In this document: positions 1 to 10,029 of the stretch, one piece after another
Position numbering within the stretch: the first letter of the stretch is position 1
Layout of the letters: the number at the start of each line of letters is the position of its first letter
Assembly (NCBI RefSeq): GCF_017488845.2
Contig: NZ_CP083371.1
Coordinates: 434,001 to 498,000 of the forward strand
DNA length: 64,000 nt
Direction: 5' to 3'
Source: Ensifer canadensis
GTDB lineage: Bacteria; Pseudomonadota; Alphaproteobacteria; Rhizobiales; Rhizobiaceae
Made by a program: the position numbers and the translations under genes
Notes under the pieces: model-generated
Databases searched by the model: none
What the model saw: only the letters and a program-made list of their open reading frames with translations
What the model was told of the DNA's origin: nothing

Positions 1-278
1 TCACGGATGGCATCATGGAAGCTCTTGGCGGTCGGCGACGAAAAGAGTTCGCCGACGGCGACCGCGTCCAGCATGTTGCGGCCGGTGTAGCCGATGAAGG
101 CAGGTTCGTGGCCGGAACCGCCGCCGGTGACGACGCCGACCTTGCCGGCAACCGGTGCGCCCTTGGCGACGACCACGCGCGGGTTGTCAGCCAGGCGCAC
201 GATGTCGGAGTGCGCCTTGACGAAGCCCTTGACGGTGTCCTCGACCACCTCGTCGGGATTGTTGATGAACCTTTGCAT
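1..278 (-). CDS. dhaK: Dihydroxyacetone kinase DhaK-type subunit, N-terminal part (runs off the window)
   Basis: The reading frame starts at 278 and leaves the window at its left edge, so only about the first 92 residues are seen. It begins MQRFINNPDEVVEDTV and contains GVVTGGGSGHEPAFIGY, the Gly-rich segment typical of DhaK proteins, which bind a short ketose covalently through a histidine and phosphorylate it. The domain order beyond residue 92 is not visible, so a DhaK-only protein and a DhaK-DhaL fusion cannot be told apart. It is the last visible gene of an operon with a ribose-type importer and a polyol dehydrogenase. That context fits dihydroxyacetone or a C4 ketose such as erythrulose as substrate (inference). 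A good ribosome site (GGAGACACC) lies just upstream of the ATG. Confidence 0.85.
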   Translation of the reverse strand, partial: MQRFINNPDEVVEDTVKGFVKAHSDIVRLADNPRVVVAKGAPVAGKVGVVTGGGSGHEPAFIGYTGRNMLDAVAVGELFSSPTAKSFHDAIR

Positions 279-308
279 GGTGTCTCCTGTAGATGGGGTC
301 GTGCGTCG

Positions 309-1082
309 TCAGAGAATGGTGTAGCCGCCGTCGATCAAGAGATCGGCGCCGTTGATCATGTCGGCTCCCGCCGACGACAGGAACACGGCAGCGGCCGCGA
401 TTTCCTCGGGATAGGCGAAACGGCCGGCCGGAATGCGCTTCTTGGCGGCTTCGCCCTTTTCGCCGCTCCAGGCCTTCTTGCCGAGTTCGGTCAGGACGAT
501 GGTCGGCGAGATGGTGTTGACGGAGATGCCGTGTTTGCCCCATTCGGCCGCAAAGGTCTTCGACATGCCGATGACGCCGAACTTCGAGGCGCAATAGGCG
601 ACATGGTCTTCGATCGCGACGGTACCGGCCTGCGAGGCGAGGTTGATGATCTTGCCGCCCTTGCCGGCGGCGATCATCGCCCGGCCGACGGCCTGGGTGA
701 CGAGGAAGCTGCCCTTGAGGTTGATGGCGATGGTCTTGTCCCAGTAGTCGAGCGACAGCTCTTCGGCAGGCGCCAGAAGCGCTACGCCGGCGCTGTTGAC
801 GGCGATGTCGATGCCGCCGAAAGCGGCGACCACGCCCGACACGGCCGCATTGACCGAGGCTGGGTCCGAGACGTCGCAGACGAAGGGTCTTGCATCAGCC
901 CCGAGAGCCTCGGCTTTTGTGCGCGCGACATCCTCGTTGATGTCGAGCACCGCCACTTTCGCGCCCTTGGCGGCAAAGGCGCTGGCAATCGCCGCGCCGA
1001 TGCCGGAGGCACCGCCGGTGACGAGGGCAACCTTGCCCGTCAGCGGGAAATTGAGGTCGATCTGCGGTGTGGTCTCGGTCAT
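309..1082 (-). CDS. SDR-family polyol dehydrogenase (threitol/arabitol-type candidate)
   Basis: A 257-residue classical short-chain dehydrogenase. TGGASGIG near residues 17-24 is the nucleotide-binding glycine motif, followed by the NSAG strand motif and a catalytic Ser-Tyr-Lys set (Ser in NLASQAG, then YCASK). It should interconvert a polyol and a ketose with NAD(P). The start was placed at the ATG preceded by GAGGG; the frame is open further upstream but without a ribosome site. It lies between the binding protein (59 bases upstream) and a DhaK-type kinase. That order resembles characterised threitol pathways, where an SDR makes erythrulose and a DhaK-like kinase phosphorylates it. The family is clear; the substrate is inference. 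Confidence 0.85.
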   Translation of the reverse strand: MTETTPQIDLNFPLTGKVALVTGGASGIGAAIASAFAAKGAKVAVLDINEDVARTKAEALGADARPFVCDVSDPASVNAAVSGVVAAFGGIDIAVNSAGVALLAPAEELSLDYWDKTIAINLKGSFLVTQAVGRAMIAAGKGGKIINLASQAGTVAIEDHVAYCASKFGVIGMSKTFAAEWGKHGISVNTISPTIVLTELGKKAWSGEKGEAAKKRIPAGRFAYPEEIAAAAVFLSSAGADMINGADLLIDGGYTIL

Positions 1083-1105
1083 GTCGTTTTCCCTCGGCGG
1101 TTGGA

Positions 1106-1132
1106 AAGCGGGGCGGGCAGGCCGCCCCGCTT
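1106..1132 (-). terminator. Intercistronic hairpin after the binding-protein gene
   Basis: A perfect 11-bp stem (arms 1106-1116 and 1122-1132) with a 5-base loop lies between the stop of the binding protein and the start of the dehydrogenase. In the transcribed sense a short T run follows. It probably acts as a partial terminator or 3' stabiliser that keeps binding-protein mRNA more abundant than downstream mRNA; that role is inferred. Confidence 0.6.
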
Positions 1133-1141
1133 GAGTTGGCG

Positions 1142-2128
1142 TTACTTGCGGGCTTCGAGCAGCTTGTCGACGTTTTCGGTCGTGACCGGCGTCCACGGAA
1201 CGTTGTATTCCTTGTCCTTGCCGTCGTTGAACGGCATGTCCGGATACTGCGCCCAGATGTCCGACTGTGGCTTGTAGTCACCCTTTTTCGCCTGGAAGAT
1301 CGCGAGGTCGAGCGCGCCCTGTGCCTGCGCGCGGGCATCCTGCAGGATCGAGGTCATCGTGCCTTCCTTGACGGCCGTCAGGGCATCGGTCACGCCGTCG
1401 ATGCCGGCAATGGCGAAGTCGTCGACCTTGAGGCCGGCCGACTTGATCGCTTCGATCGCGCCGAGCGCCATCTCGTCGTTCTGGCCGATGACGCCGTTGA
1501 TCTGGCCTGAATGGGCCGTCAGCCAGTTTTCCATCAGGGTCTGGGCTTCGGCGCGCGACCAGTTGGCCGTCTGCTGCTCGAGAACTTTGACGTCAGGGCA
1601 CTCGGCAAGCGCCTTCTTGTTGCCCTCGAGGCGGGAGATCTGCGCCGACTGGCCGATCGGGCCTTCGATAATGACGACGTTGCCCTTGCAGCCGATCTTG
1701 TCGAGCACGGTCTTGGCTTCCATGTAGCCGGAGACGGTGTCGTCGGAGCCGACATAGGCGGTCAAGAGGTCGGAGTTGACGCGGGTGTTGGATCCGACGA
1801 CCGGGATCCCGGCATCATGCGCCGCCTGAACGGCGGTTGCGCCGGCCTCGATGTCGATCGGCACGAAGATGATCGCGTTGAACTTCTGCGTGATCATCGT
1901 GTTGAACTGTTCCTGCTGGACCAGCGCGTCGTAGCGACCGTCAAACACGGTCAGTTCGACTTCGCCACTCTTGACGGCGGGGTGCTCTTCAAGCGCCGCC
2001 GACCAGATCTGCATGAATTCGGCATTGAGTCCGTAGGGCGCTGCACCGATCTTGAGCTTTTCCTGCGCGACGGCTGATGACGCGAAGAGGGCCGTGGCGG
2101 AAGCCAGGGCGATCACGAGTTTCTTCAT
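1142..2128 (-). CDS. Sugar/polyol ABC importer, periplasmic binding protein (ribose-type)
   Basis: A 328-residue secreted binding protein of the periplasmic-binding-protein type I (RbsB-like) fold. The N-terminus MKKLVIALASATALFASSAVAQE is a Sec signal peptide with cleavage expected after AVA. Features typical of the family include FNAIIFVPIDIEA, DAGIPVVGSNTRV and GVIGQNDEMALGAIEAIK. The start is fixed by GGAGGAG four bases upstream; an in-frame extension of 12 residues has no ribosome site. It follows the permease gene in the same operon. Its ligand is probably a small polyol given the dehydrogenase and DhaK-type kinase that follow, but this cannot be read from the sequence. Confidence 0.9.
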   Translation of the reverse strand: MKKLVIALASATALFASSAVAQEKLKIGAAPYGLNAEFMQIWSAALEEHPAVKSGEVELTVFDGRYDALVQQEQFNTMITQKFNAIIFVPIDIEAGATAVQAAHDAGIPVVGSNTRVNSDLLTAYVGSDDTVSGYMEAKTVLDKIGCKGNVVIIEGPIGQSAQISRLEGNKKALAECPDVKVLEQQTANWSRAEAQTLMENWLTAHSGQINGVIGQNDEMALGAIEAIKSAGLKVDDFAIAGIDGVTDALTAVKEGTMTSILQDARAQAQGALDLAIFQAKKGDYKPQSDIWAQYPDMPFNDGKDKEYNVPWTPVTTENVDKLLEARK

Positions 2129-2214
2129 GCTACTCCTCCATATTGTGGTTTCCGCGACCTTCATGGCGCACGGATTGGTTCATGGCAGCCGCTCGGCGGC
2201 CAATCTCTTAGGGG

Positions 2215-3219
2215 TCAAAGACCCTGATTGCGTTTCTGGTCGAGCATCACGGCGCCGACGATCAGCGCGCCCTTGAGGACCTGCTGGTAGTAGGATTGGA
2301 TGCCCATCAGATCGAGGCCGTTGTTCATTACGCCGATGATCAGCGCGCCGATCAGCGTTCCCGTCACCCGGCCGACGCCGCCCGAAAGGCTGGTGCCGCC
2401 GATCACGACCGCGGCGATTGCGTCGAGTTCATAGGCGATGCCGGCCTGCGGCAGGGCCGAGCCCGTCCTGGCAGAGAGCATCATGCCTGCAAGGCCCGAA
2501 AGACCGCCGGAAATGACGTAGACGAGGAAGCGAATGCGAGTGACATTGATGCCCGAGGTTTTGGCCGCATGCGGGTTGCCGCCGACGGCGTAGATGTAGC
2601 GGCCGAAGCGCGTGCGGGTCAGGATCCACCAGGAGGCCAGGAAGACGATCGCCAGCAGGATGACCGGCATCGGGATGCCGAGGATGTTGCCCGTTCCGAT
2701 CCAACGGAATTCCGGCGTCAGCGCCGGCACCGGCTTGCCGCCGCCATAGATCAGCGTCATGCCGCGCGCCGCAGACAGCATGCCGAGCGTGGCGACGAAG
2801 GCCGGAACAGAGAAGCGCGAGACGATGAAGCCGACGATGATACCGCAGGCGACGCCGACGAGAATGCCGATCGCCAATGCGATGAAGAAAGGGTAGGGCG
2901 CGCCGGCGATGCCTGCCGTCGCCGAGGTCGTCGCGAAGCTGGCGCTCACCATGCCGGCAAGGGCCACGACCGAGCCGACGGAAAGATCGATGCCGCGCGT
3001 CAGGATGACGAAGGTCATGCCGATGGCGAGCACGCCGTTGATCGACGTCTGCAGCAGCACGTTCGAAATGTTGCCCGGCGTCAGGAAATATTCGTTGGAG
3101 AGCGAAAGGATGAACGCCAACAGCAGGAAGGCGAGAAAGATGCCGTATTCCTGGATCATCGTGCCGCGGTTTTCGGCATTGAACCAGCTGCTGGACGATT
3201 TGTTTTCGATATTGGACAC
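2215..3219 (-). CDS. Ribose-type ABC importer permease (RbsC-like)
   Basis: A 334-residue inner-membrane protein with about eight to ten hydrophobic segments. The conserved GIDLSVGSVVALAGM stretch and GGTSLSGGVG near the C-terminus are hallmarks of RbsC/BPD_transp_2 permeases. It forms the translocation pore for the sugar or polyol delivered by the downstream binding protein. The start is placed at a GTG (3219) with AAAGGGG about ten bases upstream; the frame continues upstream but that part is polar and overlaps the preceding ATPase gene. It lies between the ATPase and binding-protein genes. Confidence 0.88.
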   Translation of the reverse strand: MSNIENKSSSSWFNAENRGTMIQEYGIFLAFLLLAFILSLSNEYFLTPGNISNVLLQTSINGVLAIGMTFVILTRGIDLSVGSVVALAGMVSASFATTSATAGIAGAPYPFFIALAIGILVGVACGIIVGFIVSRFSVPAFVATLGMLSAARGMTLIYGGGKPVPALTPEFRWIGTGNILGIPMPVILLAIVFLASWWILTRTRFGRYIYAVGGNPHAAKTSGINVTRIRFLVYVISGGLSGLAGMMLSARTGSALPQAGIAYELDAIAAVVIGGTSLSGGVGRVTGTLIGALIIGVMNNGLDLMGIQSYYQQVLKGALIVGAVMLDQKRNQGL

Positions 3220-3277
3220 GGTTCTCAGGCCCCTTTGATGTCGGACAAGCGCTTCTGGCGTCGATCTCGCGGGTGGT

Positions 3278-4756
3278 TCAGGTCGACAGGTGGACGAGCG
3301 AACGGGCGTCGGTCGCCCGGCGGTCATAGATGCCGGCGGATTTTCCCTGGCGCATGACCAGGATGCGATCGGACATGCCGAGCACCTCGTCGATCTCCGA
3401 GGAAATCATGACAACGGTGCCACCGGCCGCGGTGAAGTCGCAGATGATGCGGTAGATTTCGCGCTTGGCACCGACGTCGACGCCGCGGGTCGGCTCATCG
3501 AGCAAGAGCAATCTCGGCTGGCGCAGGAACCATTTGCCGAGCACCACCTTCTGCTGGTTTCCGCCCGAAAGGCCCGAGACCGGCATCGTGTCGCGGGCGG
3601 CCTTGATGCCGAACCGGGCGATCATCTGGGCGCTTGCCGCGGCCTCGTCCCGGCGCTTCATGACGAAGCTCGGGCTCATCTCCGGGAGGCTTGCAAGGCA
3701 GATGTTGCCGCGAACGCTGTCTGCAAGGTTGAGGCCGCTCACTTTCCTGTCTTCGGTGACGAAGGCGATGCCGCTGGCCATCGCGTCGGCTGGCTTGGTG
3801 ACGTTGACCGGTTCACCTTCGAGCCTGACGTCGCCTTGCGACGGGCGATCGAGGCCGAACAGGCAGTTGAAGATTTCCGTGCGGCCGGAGCCCATCAGCC
3901 CGTAGATGCCGAAGATTTCGCCCCTGCGCACCGAAAACGAGATGTCCTCGATTTTGCCCGGCAGCGTCAGGCCCGAAACCTCCAGGCCGATCTCGTCGGT
4001 CGGGTCGTTGGTCTTGATATATTCTTCGCCAAGTTCGCGCCCGACAATCATCTTGATCAGGCCCGGGCGGTCGATATCGGCGAGCAGGCCGCTGCCGACA
4101 TAGCCGCCATCGCGAAAGACAGTGTAGCTGTCGGCAATCTGGAAGATCTCCGACAGCCGGTGCGAGACGTAGACGACGCCCTTGCCTTCGGCCTTGAGGC
4201 GGGCAACCGCAGCGAAGAGGTGCTGAGCTTCCTTCTCGCCGATCGCCGATGTCGGCTCGTCCATGAAGATGACTTCGGCTTCATGGCTGAAAGCCTTGGC
4301 GATCTCGACCAGCTGCATCTGCGCAACCGAAAGGGTCATCATCGTCTGGGTTGCACGGATGCCGAATTCGAGCCGATCCAGCAGTTGCTGGGCATCCCGG
4401 TTCATCTTCTTGAAGTCGATGCCGCCGAAGCGCCCCGAGGGCTCGCGGCCGAGATAGATGTTTTCGGCGACCGTCATATGCGGGACGGGGCTCAGTTCCT
4501 GCTCGATGATGGCGATGCCGGAGGCGAGCGCTTCGGCGGGGTTGCCGTAGTGCACTTCCTTGCCGCGGCGCCAGATTGTGCCACCGTCGCGCTGCTGGAT
4601 GCCCATCAGGATCGACAGAAACGTCGACTTTCCGGCGCCATTGCCGCCGCAAAGCGCATGAACGGAGCCGGCTTGAAGCTCCAGGCGGCCGTCGCGCAAT
4701 GCAGCAACGCCCCCGAATGATTTCTTCAGTCCTTCAACCTTCAAAAGCGGTTGCAT
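3278..4756 (-). CDS. Ribose-type ABC importer ATPase with two nucleotide-binding domains (RbsA-like)
   Basis: A 492-residue tandem ABC ATPase. The first half has a Walker A reading GGNGAGKST (residues about 37-45), where most relatives have GENGAGKST, an LSVAQMQ signature and a Walker B ending in FMDEPTS. The second half has the degenerate Walker A GLMGSGRTE normal for this family, signature LSGGNQQ and LLLDEPTRG. It energises uptake with the permease and binding protein downstream. The start follows GGGAGGACACC. It is the first gene of the minus-strand operon and is divergent from the adaptor gene at 5058. Confidence 0.92.
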   Translation of the reverse strand: MQPLLKVEGLKKSFGGVAALRDGRLELQAGSVHALCGGNGAGKSTFLSILMGIQQRDGGTIWRRGKEVHYGNPAEALASGIAIIEQELSPVPHMTVAENIYLGREPSGRFGGIDFKKMNRDAQQLLDRLEFGIRATQTMMTLSVAQMQLVEIAKAFSHEAEVIFMDEPTSAIGEKEAQHLFAAVARLKAEGKGVVYVSHRLSEIFQIADSYTVFRDGGYVGSGLLADIDRPGLIKMIVGRELGEEYIKTNDPTDEIGLEVSGLTLPGKIEDISFSVRRGEIFGIYGLMGSGRTEIFNCLFGLDRPSQGDVRLEGEPVNVTKPADAMASGIAFVTEDRKVSGLNLADSVRGNICLASLPEMSPSFVMKRRDEAAASAQMIARFGIKAARDTMPVSGLSGGNQQKVVLGKWFLRQPRLLLLDEPTRGVDVGAKREIYRIICDFTAAGGTVVMISSEIDEVLGMSDRILVMRQGKSAGIYDRRATDARSLVHLST

Positions 4757-5057
4757 GGTGTCCTCCCACGCTGCGATGGCGATTTTGCCGCCATCGATTT
4801 CGACAAAAATCACACGATGATCGACATCTGTCAATATCAGCTTTTTACTTTTGATTTTTTCAATCGTCTTTTGTCAAATGGCAATGCCTGTCTTGAGCCC
4901 AATTGACATGAGTCAATGCGATGACCTGCTCCTTCGCGTCTGCTTTAGCGATCCGTTTACGCCGCGGTGACGGTTCCCCGCGCCAGGCCTATTCCCGGTT
5001 GTGTTTGGGTGACCGCGGTCTATTGTCGTGGGATGCATTTGAAGGTGGGACGCTGAT
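4757..5057. promoter_or_regulatory. Divergent promoter region between polyol importer operon and HlyD/RbbA operon
   Basis: A 301-base gene-free stretch whose left half is unusually AT-rich. On the minus strand, TTGACA hexamers lie at 4829-4834 and 4872-4877, each with an AT-rich segment about 17 bases downstream that could serve as -10. Repeats of TGTCAA around these positions could be regulator half-sites. No regulator gene for this operon is in the window. No clear plus-strand promoter was found before 5058. Confidence 0.35.
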
Positions 5058-6128
5058 ATGGAAAAAGCCCGGAAGAATTGGCTCGTGATCGGTCTGGTCG
5101 TTCTTGCGCTGGCGGGCGGCTACTACGCCTGGCAGAATCTGGATCGCAATGCGCTACCCGCCGGGATCGCCAGCGGCAACGGACGCATCGAAGCGGTCGA
5201 GATCGATATCTCGACGAAAACGCCGGGCAGAATCAAAGAGATCATGGTGGACGAGGGGGACTTCGTCACTGCCGGTCAGGTGCTTGCCCAGATGGATACG
5301 GTCCAACTGGAGGCCCATAAACGGCAGGCGGAAGCACAGGAGAGGCGCGCCGTCATCGGCGTCGAAGCGGCAAAGAACCTTGTGACCCAGCGCGAGGCGG
5401 AAAAGGCGGCAGCCGACGCCGTTCTGGCACAACGCCGGGCACAACTGGACGCTGCCGAGCGGCGGCTCGCCCGTTCCGAGCAGCTCGTCAAGACGAGCAC
5501 GGTTTCACAGCAGGTGCTCGACGACGACCGGGCGACGGCAGAGGGGGCAAGAGCTGCCGCCAGTGCCGCGGAAGCCTCGCTCGCCGCGTCGAATGCGGCG
5601 ATCAATTCGGCGAAATCCCAGGTCGTCGATGCCGAAGCCTCGGTCGAGGCAGCCAAGGCATCGGTCGAAAGCATCGTCGCAGACATCAACGACAGCACTC
5701 TGGTCTCGCCGCGTGATGGCCGCATCCAATATCGTGTCGTCCAGCCCGGCGAAGTGTTGGCGGCGGGCGGCCGTGTGCTCAATCTCGTCGATCTCGGCGA
5801 TGTCTACATGACATTCTTCCTGCCGACGGATCAGGCAGGGCTTCTGTCGATCGGCAGCGAGGTCCGTCTCGTGCTGGATGCAGCGCCGCAGTACATCATT
5901 CCCGCCAAGGTTTCCTATGTCGCCGATGTCGCGCAGTTCACGCCGAAGACGGTCGAGACGGCCGAGGAGCGGCAGAAGCTGACGTTCCGCATCAAGGCGC
6001 AGATCCCCAAGGAACTCCTGAAGAAGTATATCCGCATGGTGAAAACCGGTCTTCCGGGCGTTGCCTATGTGAAGGTCGACCCCAATGCTGAGTGGCCGGC
6101 GAGCCAGACCGGCACGCTGGTGCAGTGA
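5058..6128 (+). CDS. HlyD-family membrane fusion (adaptor) protein, YhiI-like
   Basis: A 356-residue periplasmic adaptor. One N-terminal membrane anchor (about residues 8-25) is followed by a lipoyl-like half motif ([21 protein letters not shown]), a long Ala/Glu/Gln-rich coiled coil (about 80-205) and the second lipoyl half with a beta-barrel ([18 protein letters not shown]). Such proteins link inner-membrane ABC exporters to the outer membrane. It overlaps the next gene by one base (TGATG), and together the three genes have the E. coli yhiI-rbbA-yhhJ order. The start follows GGTGGGA. The exported substrate is unknown. Confidence 0.88.
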   Translation: MEKARKNWLVIGLVVLALAGGYYAWQNLDRNALPAGIASGNGRIEAVEIDISTKTPGRIKEIMVDEGDFVTAGQVLAQMDTVQLEAHKRQAEAQERRAVIGVEAAKNLVTQREAEKAAADAVLAQRRAQLDAAERRLARSEQLVKTSTVSQQVLDDDRATAEGARAAASAAEASLAASNAAINSAKSQVVDAEASVEAAKASVESIVADINDSTLVSPRDGRIQYRVVQPGEVLAAGGRVLNLVDLGDVYMTFFLPTDQAGLLSIGSEVRLVLDAAPQYIIPAKVSYVADVAQFTPKTVETAEERQKLTFRIKAQIPKELLKKYIRMVKTGLPGVAYVKVDPNAEWPASQTGTLVQ

Positions 6129-8914
6129 TGGCGGATCCCGACCGGGCCGGCCTGCCGCCGGCGGAGCCCGTGGTTCGCCTGAGCGCCGTCACGCTTTCCT
6201 ATGGGAAGACGAAGGCGCTGGACGACGTGACGCTCGATATACCCTCGGGCTGCATGGCCGGCCTGATCGGGCCGGACGGGGTGGGAAAATCGAGCCTGCT
6301 CTCTCTCGTCGCCGGTGCACGCGCCGTGCAGGGCGGACGCGTCGACGTGCTCGGCGGCGACATCGCCGATGCCGGCCACCGGCGCCGCACCTGCCCGCGC
6401 ATCGCCTATATGCCGCAGGGCCTCGGAAAAAACCTTTATCCGACGCTTTCTGTTTTCGAGAACGTCGATTTCTTCGGCCGTCTGTTCGGCCACGATCGCG
6501 AGGAGCGTAAAAAGCGGATCGCAAGCCTGCTCGAAAGCACGGGTCTGGCTCCCTTTGCGGAGCGTCCTGCGGGCAAGCTTTCCGGCGGCATGAAGCAGAA
6601 GCTTGGGCTCTGCTGCGCGCTGATCCACGATCCCGATCTCCTGATCCTCGACGAGCCGACCACCGGCGTCGACCCCTTGTCGCGCCGCCAGTTCTGGGAA
6701 CTGATCGACGACATCCGCACTGAGCGGCCGGGTATGAGCGTCATCGTCGCAACCGCCTATATGGAAGAGGCGGCGCGCTTCGACTGGCTGGTGGCAATGG
6801 ATGCCGGCCGGGTGCTGGCAACGGGCACGCCCGGTGAACTGCTTGAAAAGACTGGCGTCGACACGCTCGACGCCGCCTTCATCGCCCTGCTTCCCGAGGA
6901 GTTGCGGCGCGAGCATCATGACGTCGTCATTCCGCCGCGCCCGGAAGGTGTTGGCGAGGATATCGCCATCGAGGCGAACAACCTCACCATGCGCTTTGGC
7001 GATTTCGTCGCGGTCGACAATGTCAGCTTCCGCATCGGCCGCGGTGAGATCTTCGGCTTTCTCGGCTCCAACGGCTGCGGCAAGACGACGACGATGAAGA
7101 TGCTGACGGGCTTGCTTGCCGCCAGCGAAGGCACGGCAAAGCTGTTCGGCCGCGAGGTTGACCCGCGCGACATGGAGGTCCGCCACCGTGTCGGCTACAT
7201 GTCGCAGGCCTTCTCGCTCTATACCGAGCTTACGGTTCTGCAGAACCTCGAACTGCACGCCAAGCTTTTCGGCATGGCGGCCGATACCATTCCTGACCGA
7301 ATCGAGGAACTTGCGGCACGCTTCGACCTCTCAGGCGTGATGGAGGCTTTGCCGGACGCGTTGCCGCTCGGCGTGCGCCAGCGGCTCTCGCTCGCGGTCG
7401 CCCTGATCCATTCGCCCGACATCCTCATCCTCGATGAACCGACATCGGGCGTCGATCCCGTGGCGCGTGACAGTTTCTGGCAGATCCTCGTCGACCTCTC
7501 CCGCAACGAGCAGGTGACGATCTTTATCTCCACCCATTTCATGAACGAGGCGATGCGCTGCGATCGCATGTCGCTGATGCATGCGGGCAAAGTGCTGGTG
7601 AGCGATACGCCCGCCGACATCATGAAGAGCCGCTTGGCAGCGACATTGGAGGAGGCCTTCATCACCTATCTGGAAGAGGCGATCGCCGGGGCGAAGCAGG
7701 CGGCTCCCGCGGTAGTTCGGGCAAAGGCCCCCTCGGAGCCGGTCGTCAAGCCTGAGGCCCCAAAGCGGCCCGCCTCGAAATCGGGGTTTTTCGATGTCGG
7801 GCGCATGTTCAGCTATACCCGCCGTGAGGCGCTGGAGCTGGTTCGCGATCCGATCCGGGCGACGCTTGCCACCATCGGCACCGTGATCCTGATGTTCGTC
7901 ATCGGCTACGGCATCAACATGGATGTCGAGGACCTGACCTTCGCGGTGCTTGATCATGACCAGACGACCACCAGCCGCGAATACATTCTCGAGATCGCCG
8001 GTTCGCGTTACTTCATCGAGAAGGACCCGATCACCGACTACGCCGACCTCGACCGGCGCATGCGCAACGGCGAACTCAGCCTGGCGATCGAGATCCCGCC
8101 GGGTTTTGCCCGCGATGCGGCCCGTGGCGATAAGGTCGAAATCGCCGCCTGGATCGATGGCGCCATGGCCAGCCGGGCCGAAACGGTCAAGGGCTATGTC
8201 CAGGGGCTGCATGCCCATTGGCTGACCGGCAAGATCCGCGAACGCTACGGCAATGCGGCAACCACCGGCACCTTCAAGATCGAGACGCGCTTCCGTTACA
8301 ATCCTGACGTCAAGAGCATCGTCGCCATGGTTCCCGCAGTCATTCCGCTTTTGCTGATGTTGATACCGGCCATGCTGTCGGCGCTCAGTGTCGTGCGCGA
8401 GAAGGAACTGGGGTCGATCGTCAATCTCTATGTCTCGCCGGTGACGCGGCTGGAATTCCTGGTCGGCAAACAGATCCCCTATATCGCGCTCGCAATGCTC
8501 AACTTCGTTCTGTTGACGGCGTTCGCGATCTTCGTCTTCCGGGTGCCGTTTACCGGCAGCCTCGTGACCTGGACGGTCGCGGGACTGATCTATGTCTCGG
8601 CGGCGACGGCGATGGGGCTTGTCATCTCCACCTTCATGGCGAGCCAGATCGCGGCGATCTTCGGCACGGCGATCCTGACGCTCATTCCGGCGATCCAGTA
8701 TTCCGGCATGATCGATCCGGTCTCGTCGCTTGAAGGGGCAGGCGCATTCATCGGCCAGATCTACCCGACCACGCATTTCATGACGATCGCCCGCGGCACC
8801 TTCTCCAAGGCGCTCGGCTTCAGCGATCTTGCCGGCGCCTTCGTGCCGATGCTGATCGCGGTGCCGGTGCTGCTCGCCATCGGCACCCTGTCCCTCAAGA
8901 AGCAGGCGAGGTGA
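6128..8914 (+). CDS. rbbA: RbbA-type ABC protein: two ATPase domains fused to an ABC-2 permease
   Basis: A 928-residue fusion. ATPase domain 1 has Walker [10 protein letters not shown] (about 48-56), signature LSGGMKQ and [12 protein letters not shown]. ATPase domain 2 has GSNGCGKTT (about 313-321), a weakened signature LPLGVRQ and [12 protein letters not shown]. An Ala/Pro/Lys linker (about 520-555) leads to an ABC-2 membrane domain with a large periplasmic loop and about five C-terminal membrane helices. Length and order match RbbA/YhiH, described in E. coli as ribosome-associated; an export role with the adjacent HlyD adaptor and permease is equally supported by context. The start at 6128 overlaps the previous stop; the next gene overlaps by GTGA. 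Confidence 0.9.
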   Translation: MADPDRAGLPPAEPVVRLSAVTLSYGKTKALDDVTLDIPSGCMAGLIGPDGVGKSSLLSLVAGARAVQGGRVDVLGGDIADAGHRRRTCPRIAYMPQGLGKNLYPTLSVFENVDFFGRLFGHDREERKKRIASLLESTGLAPFAERPAGKLSGGMKQKLGLCCALIHDPDLLILDEPTTGVDPLSRRQFWELIDDIRTERPGMSVIVATAYMEEAARFDWLVAMDAGRVLATGTPGELLEKTGVDTLDAAFIALLPEELRREHHDVVIPPRPEGVGEDIAIEANNLTMRFGDFVAVDNVSFRIGRGEIFGFLGSNGCGKTTTMKMLTGLLAASEGTAKLFGREVDPRDMEVRHRVGYMSQAFSLYTELTVLQNLELHAKLFGMAADTIPDRIEELAARFDLSGVMEALPDALPLGVRQRLSLAVALIHSPDILILDEPTSGVDPVARDSFWQILVDLSRNEQVTIFISTHFMNEAMRCDRMSLMHAGKVLVSDTPADIMKSRLAATLEEAFITYLEEAIAGAKQAAPAVVRAKAPSEPVVKPEAPKRPASKSGFFDVGRMFSYTRREALELVRDPIRATLATIGTVILMFVIGYGINMDVEDLTFAVLDHDQTTTSREYILEIAGSRYFIEKDPITDYADLDRRMRNGELSLAIEIPPGFARDAARGDKVEIAAWIDGAMASRAETVKGYVQGLHAHWLTGKIRERYGNAATTGTFKIETRFRYNPDVKSIVAMVPAVIPLLLMLIPAMLSALSVVREKELGSIVNLYVSPVTRLEFLVGKQIPYIALAMLNFVLLTAFAIFVFRVPFTGSLVTWTVAGLIYVSAATAMGLVISTFMASQIAAIFGTAILTLIPAIQYSGMIDPVSSLEGAGAFIGQIYPTTHFMTIARGTFSKALGFSDLAGAFVPMLIAVPVLLAIGTLSLKKQAR

Positions 8915-10029
8915 CGATGCGCCTGTCCCACATCTATCAACTCGGCATCAAGGAACTCTGGGGCCTCTGGCGCGATCCGATCCTGTTGATCCTGATCGTC
9001 TATTCCTTCACGCTGTCGGTCTATACCGGCTCGACAGCGATGCCGGAAACGCTCAATCGGGCGGCCGTCGCCATCGTCGACGAAGATCGCTCGCCGGTTT
9101 CGACGCGGATCGCCACAGCTTTCTATCCGCCCTATTTCGTGCCCCCACAGATGATCACGCCGGCGGAAATGGACCGGCGTATGGACCAGGGCCTCGACAC
9201 CTTCGCCCTCGACATTCCGCCGAATTTCCAGACGGATCTCTTGGCCGGGCGTTCGCCGACGATCCAGCTCAATGTTGATGCGACGCGCATGAGCCAGGCC
9301 TTTTCCGGCAATGGTTACATCCAGCAGATCGTCACCGGCGAGGTCTCAGGCTTCCTCGATCGCCATCGCAGCGAACAGTCACTACCGGTCGATCTTGTTC
9401 TTCGTGCGAGGTTCAATGCCGAGCTGAACAAGGGCTGGTTCGGCGCGGTGATGAACGTCATCACCAACATCACCATCCTGTCGATCGTCTTGACAGGTGC
9501 TGCCCTCATCCGCGAGCGCGAGCATGGGACGGTGGAGCACCTGCTGGTCATGCCCGTGACCCCTTTCGAAATCATGGTCAGCAAGGTGTGGTCGATGGGA
9601 CTTGTGGTGCTGTTGGCCTCGGCGGTTTCGCTGGTCTTCATCGTCAAAGGGGTGCTCGCCGTTCCTGTGCAGGGCTCATTCATCCTGTTCCTGCTGGCAA
9701 CCGCCCTACAACTCTTCGCGACCACGTCGATGGGCATCCTGCTTGCGACCATCGCCGGCTCCATGCCGCAGTTCGGCTTGCTGCTGATGCTGGTGCTTCT
9801 GCCGCTGCAGGCTCTCTCCGGCGGCATGACGCCTCGCGAGAGCATGCCCGAAATCATCCAGACCATCATGCTTGCGGCGCCGAACACCCATTTCGTCATT
9901 CTGGCCCAGGCAGTTCTTTTCCGCGATGCGGGGCTGGACGTGGTCTGGCCGCAGCTCCTTGCCTTGCTGGTGATCGGCGCCATTCTCTTTGCCTTCGCCA
10001 TGCGACGCTTTCGGGCGTTCCTGAAATAA
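8911..10029 (+). CDS. ABC-2 type exporter permease, YhhJ-like
   Basis: A 372-residue ABC-2 membrane protein: one N-terminal membrane helix, a periplasmic domain of about 150 residues, then five or six helices containing [20 protein letters not shown], the characteristic cytoplasmic motif of these permeases. It pairs with the permease half of the preceding fusion to make a heterodimeric pore. The start is the GTG that overlaps the upstream stop (GTGA); an ATG six bases later is an alternative. It is the last gene of the three-gene operon. Confidence 0.88.
   Translation: MTMRLSHIYQLGIKELWGLWRDPILLILIVYSFTLSVYTGSTAMPETLNRAAVAIVDEDRSPVSTRIATAFYPPYFVPPQMITPAEMDRRMDQGLDTFALDIPPNFQTDLLAGRSPTIQLNVDATRMSQAFSGNGYIQQIVTGEVSGFLDRHRSEQSLPVDLVLRARFNAELNKGWFGAVMNVITNITILSIVLTGAALIREREHGTVEHLLVMPVTPFEIMVSKVWSMGLVVLLASAVSLVFIVKGVLAVPVQGSFILFLLATALQLFATTSMGILLATIAGSMPQFGLLLMLVLLPLQALSGGMTPRESMPEIIQTIMLAAPNTHFVILAQAVLFRDAGLDVVWPQLLALLVIGAILFAFAMRRFRAFLK

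Noticed and set aside
15..1277. 420-codon plus-strand frame over the DhaK/SDR genes
   Set aside because: Antisense shadow of clearly recognisable minus-strand genes.
7331..8776. 480-codon minus-strand frame inside the RbbA-type gene
   Set aside because: Arg/Asp-rich shadow; the plus strand encodes recognised ABC motifs.
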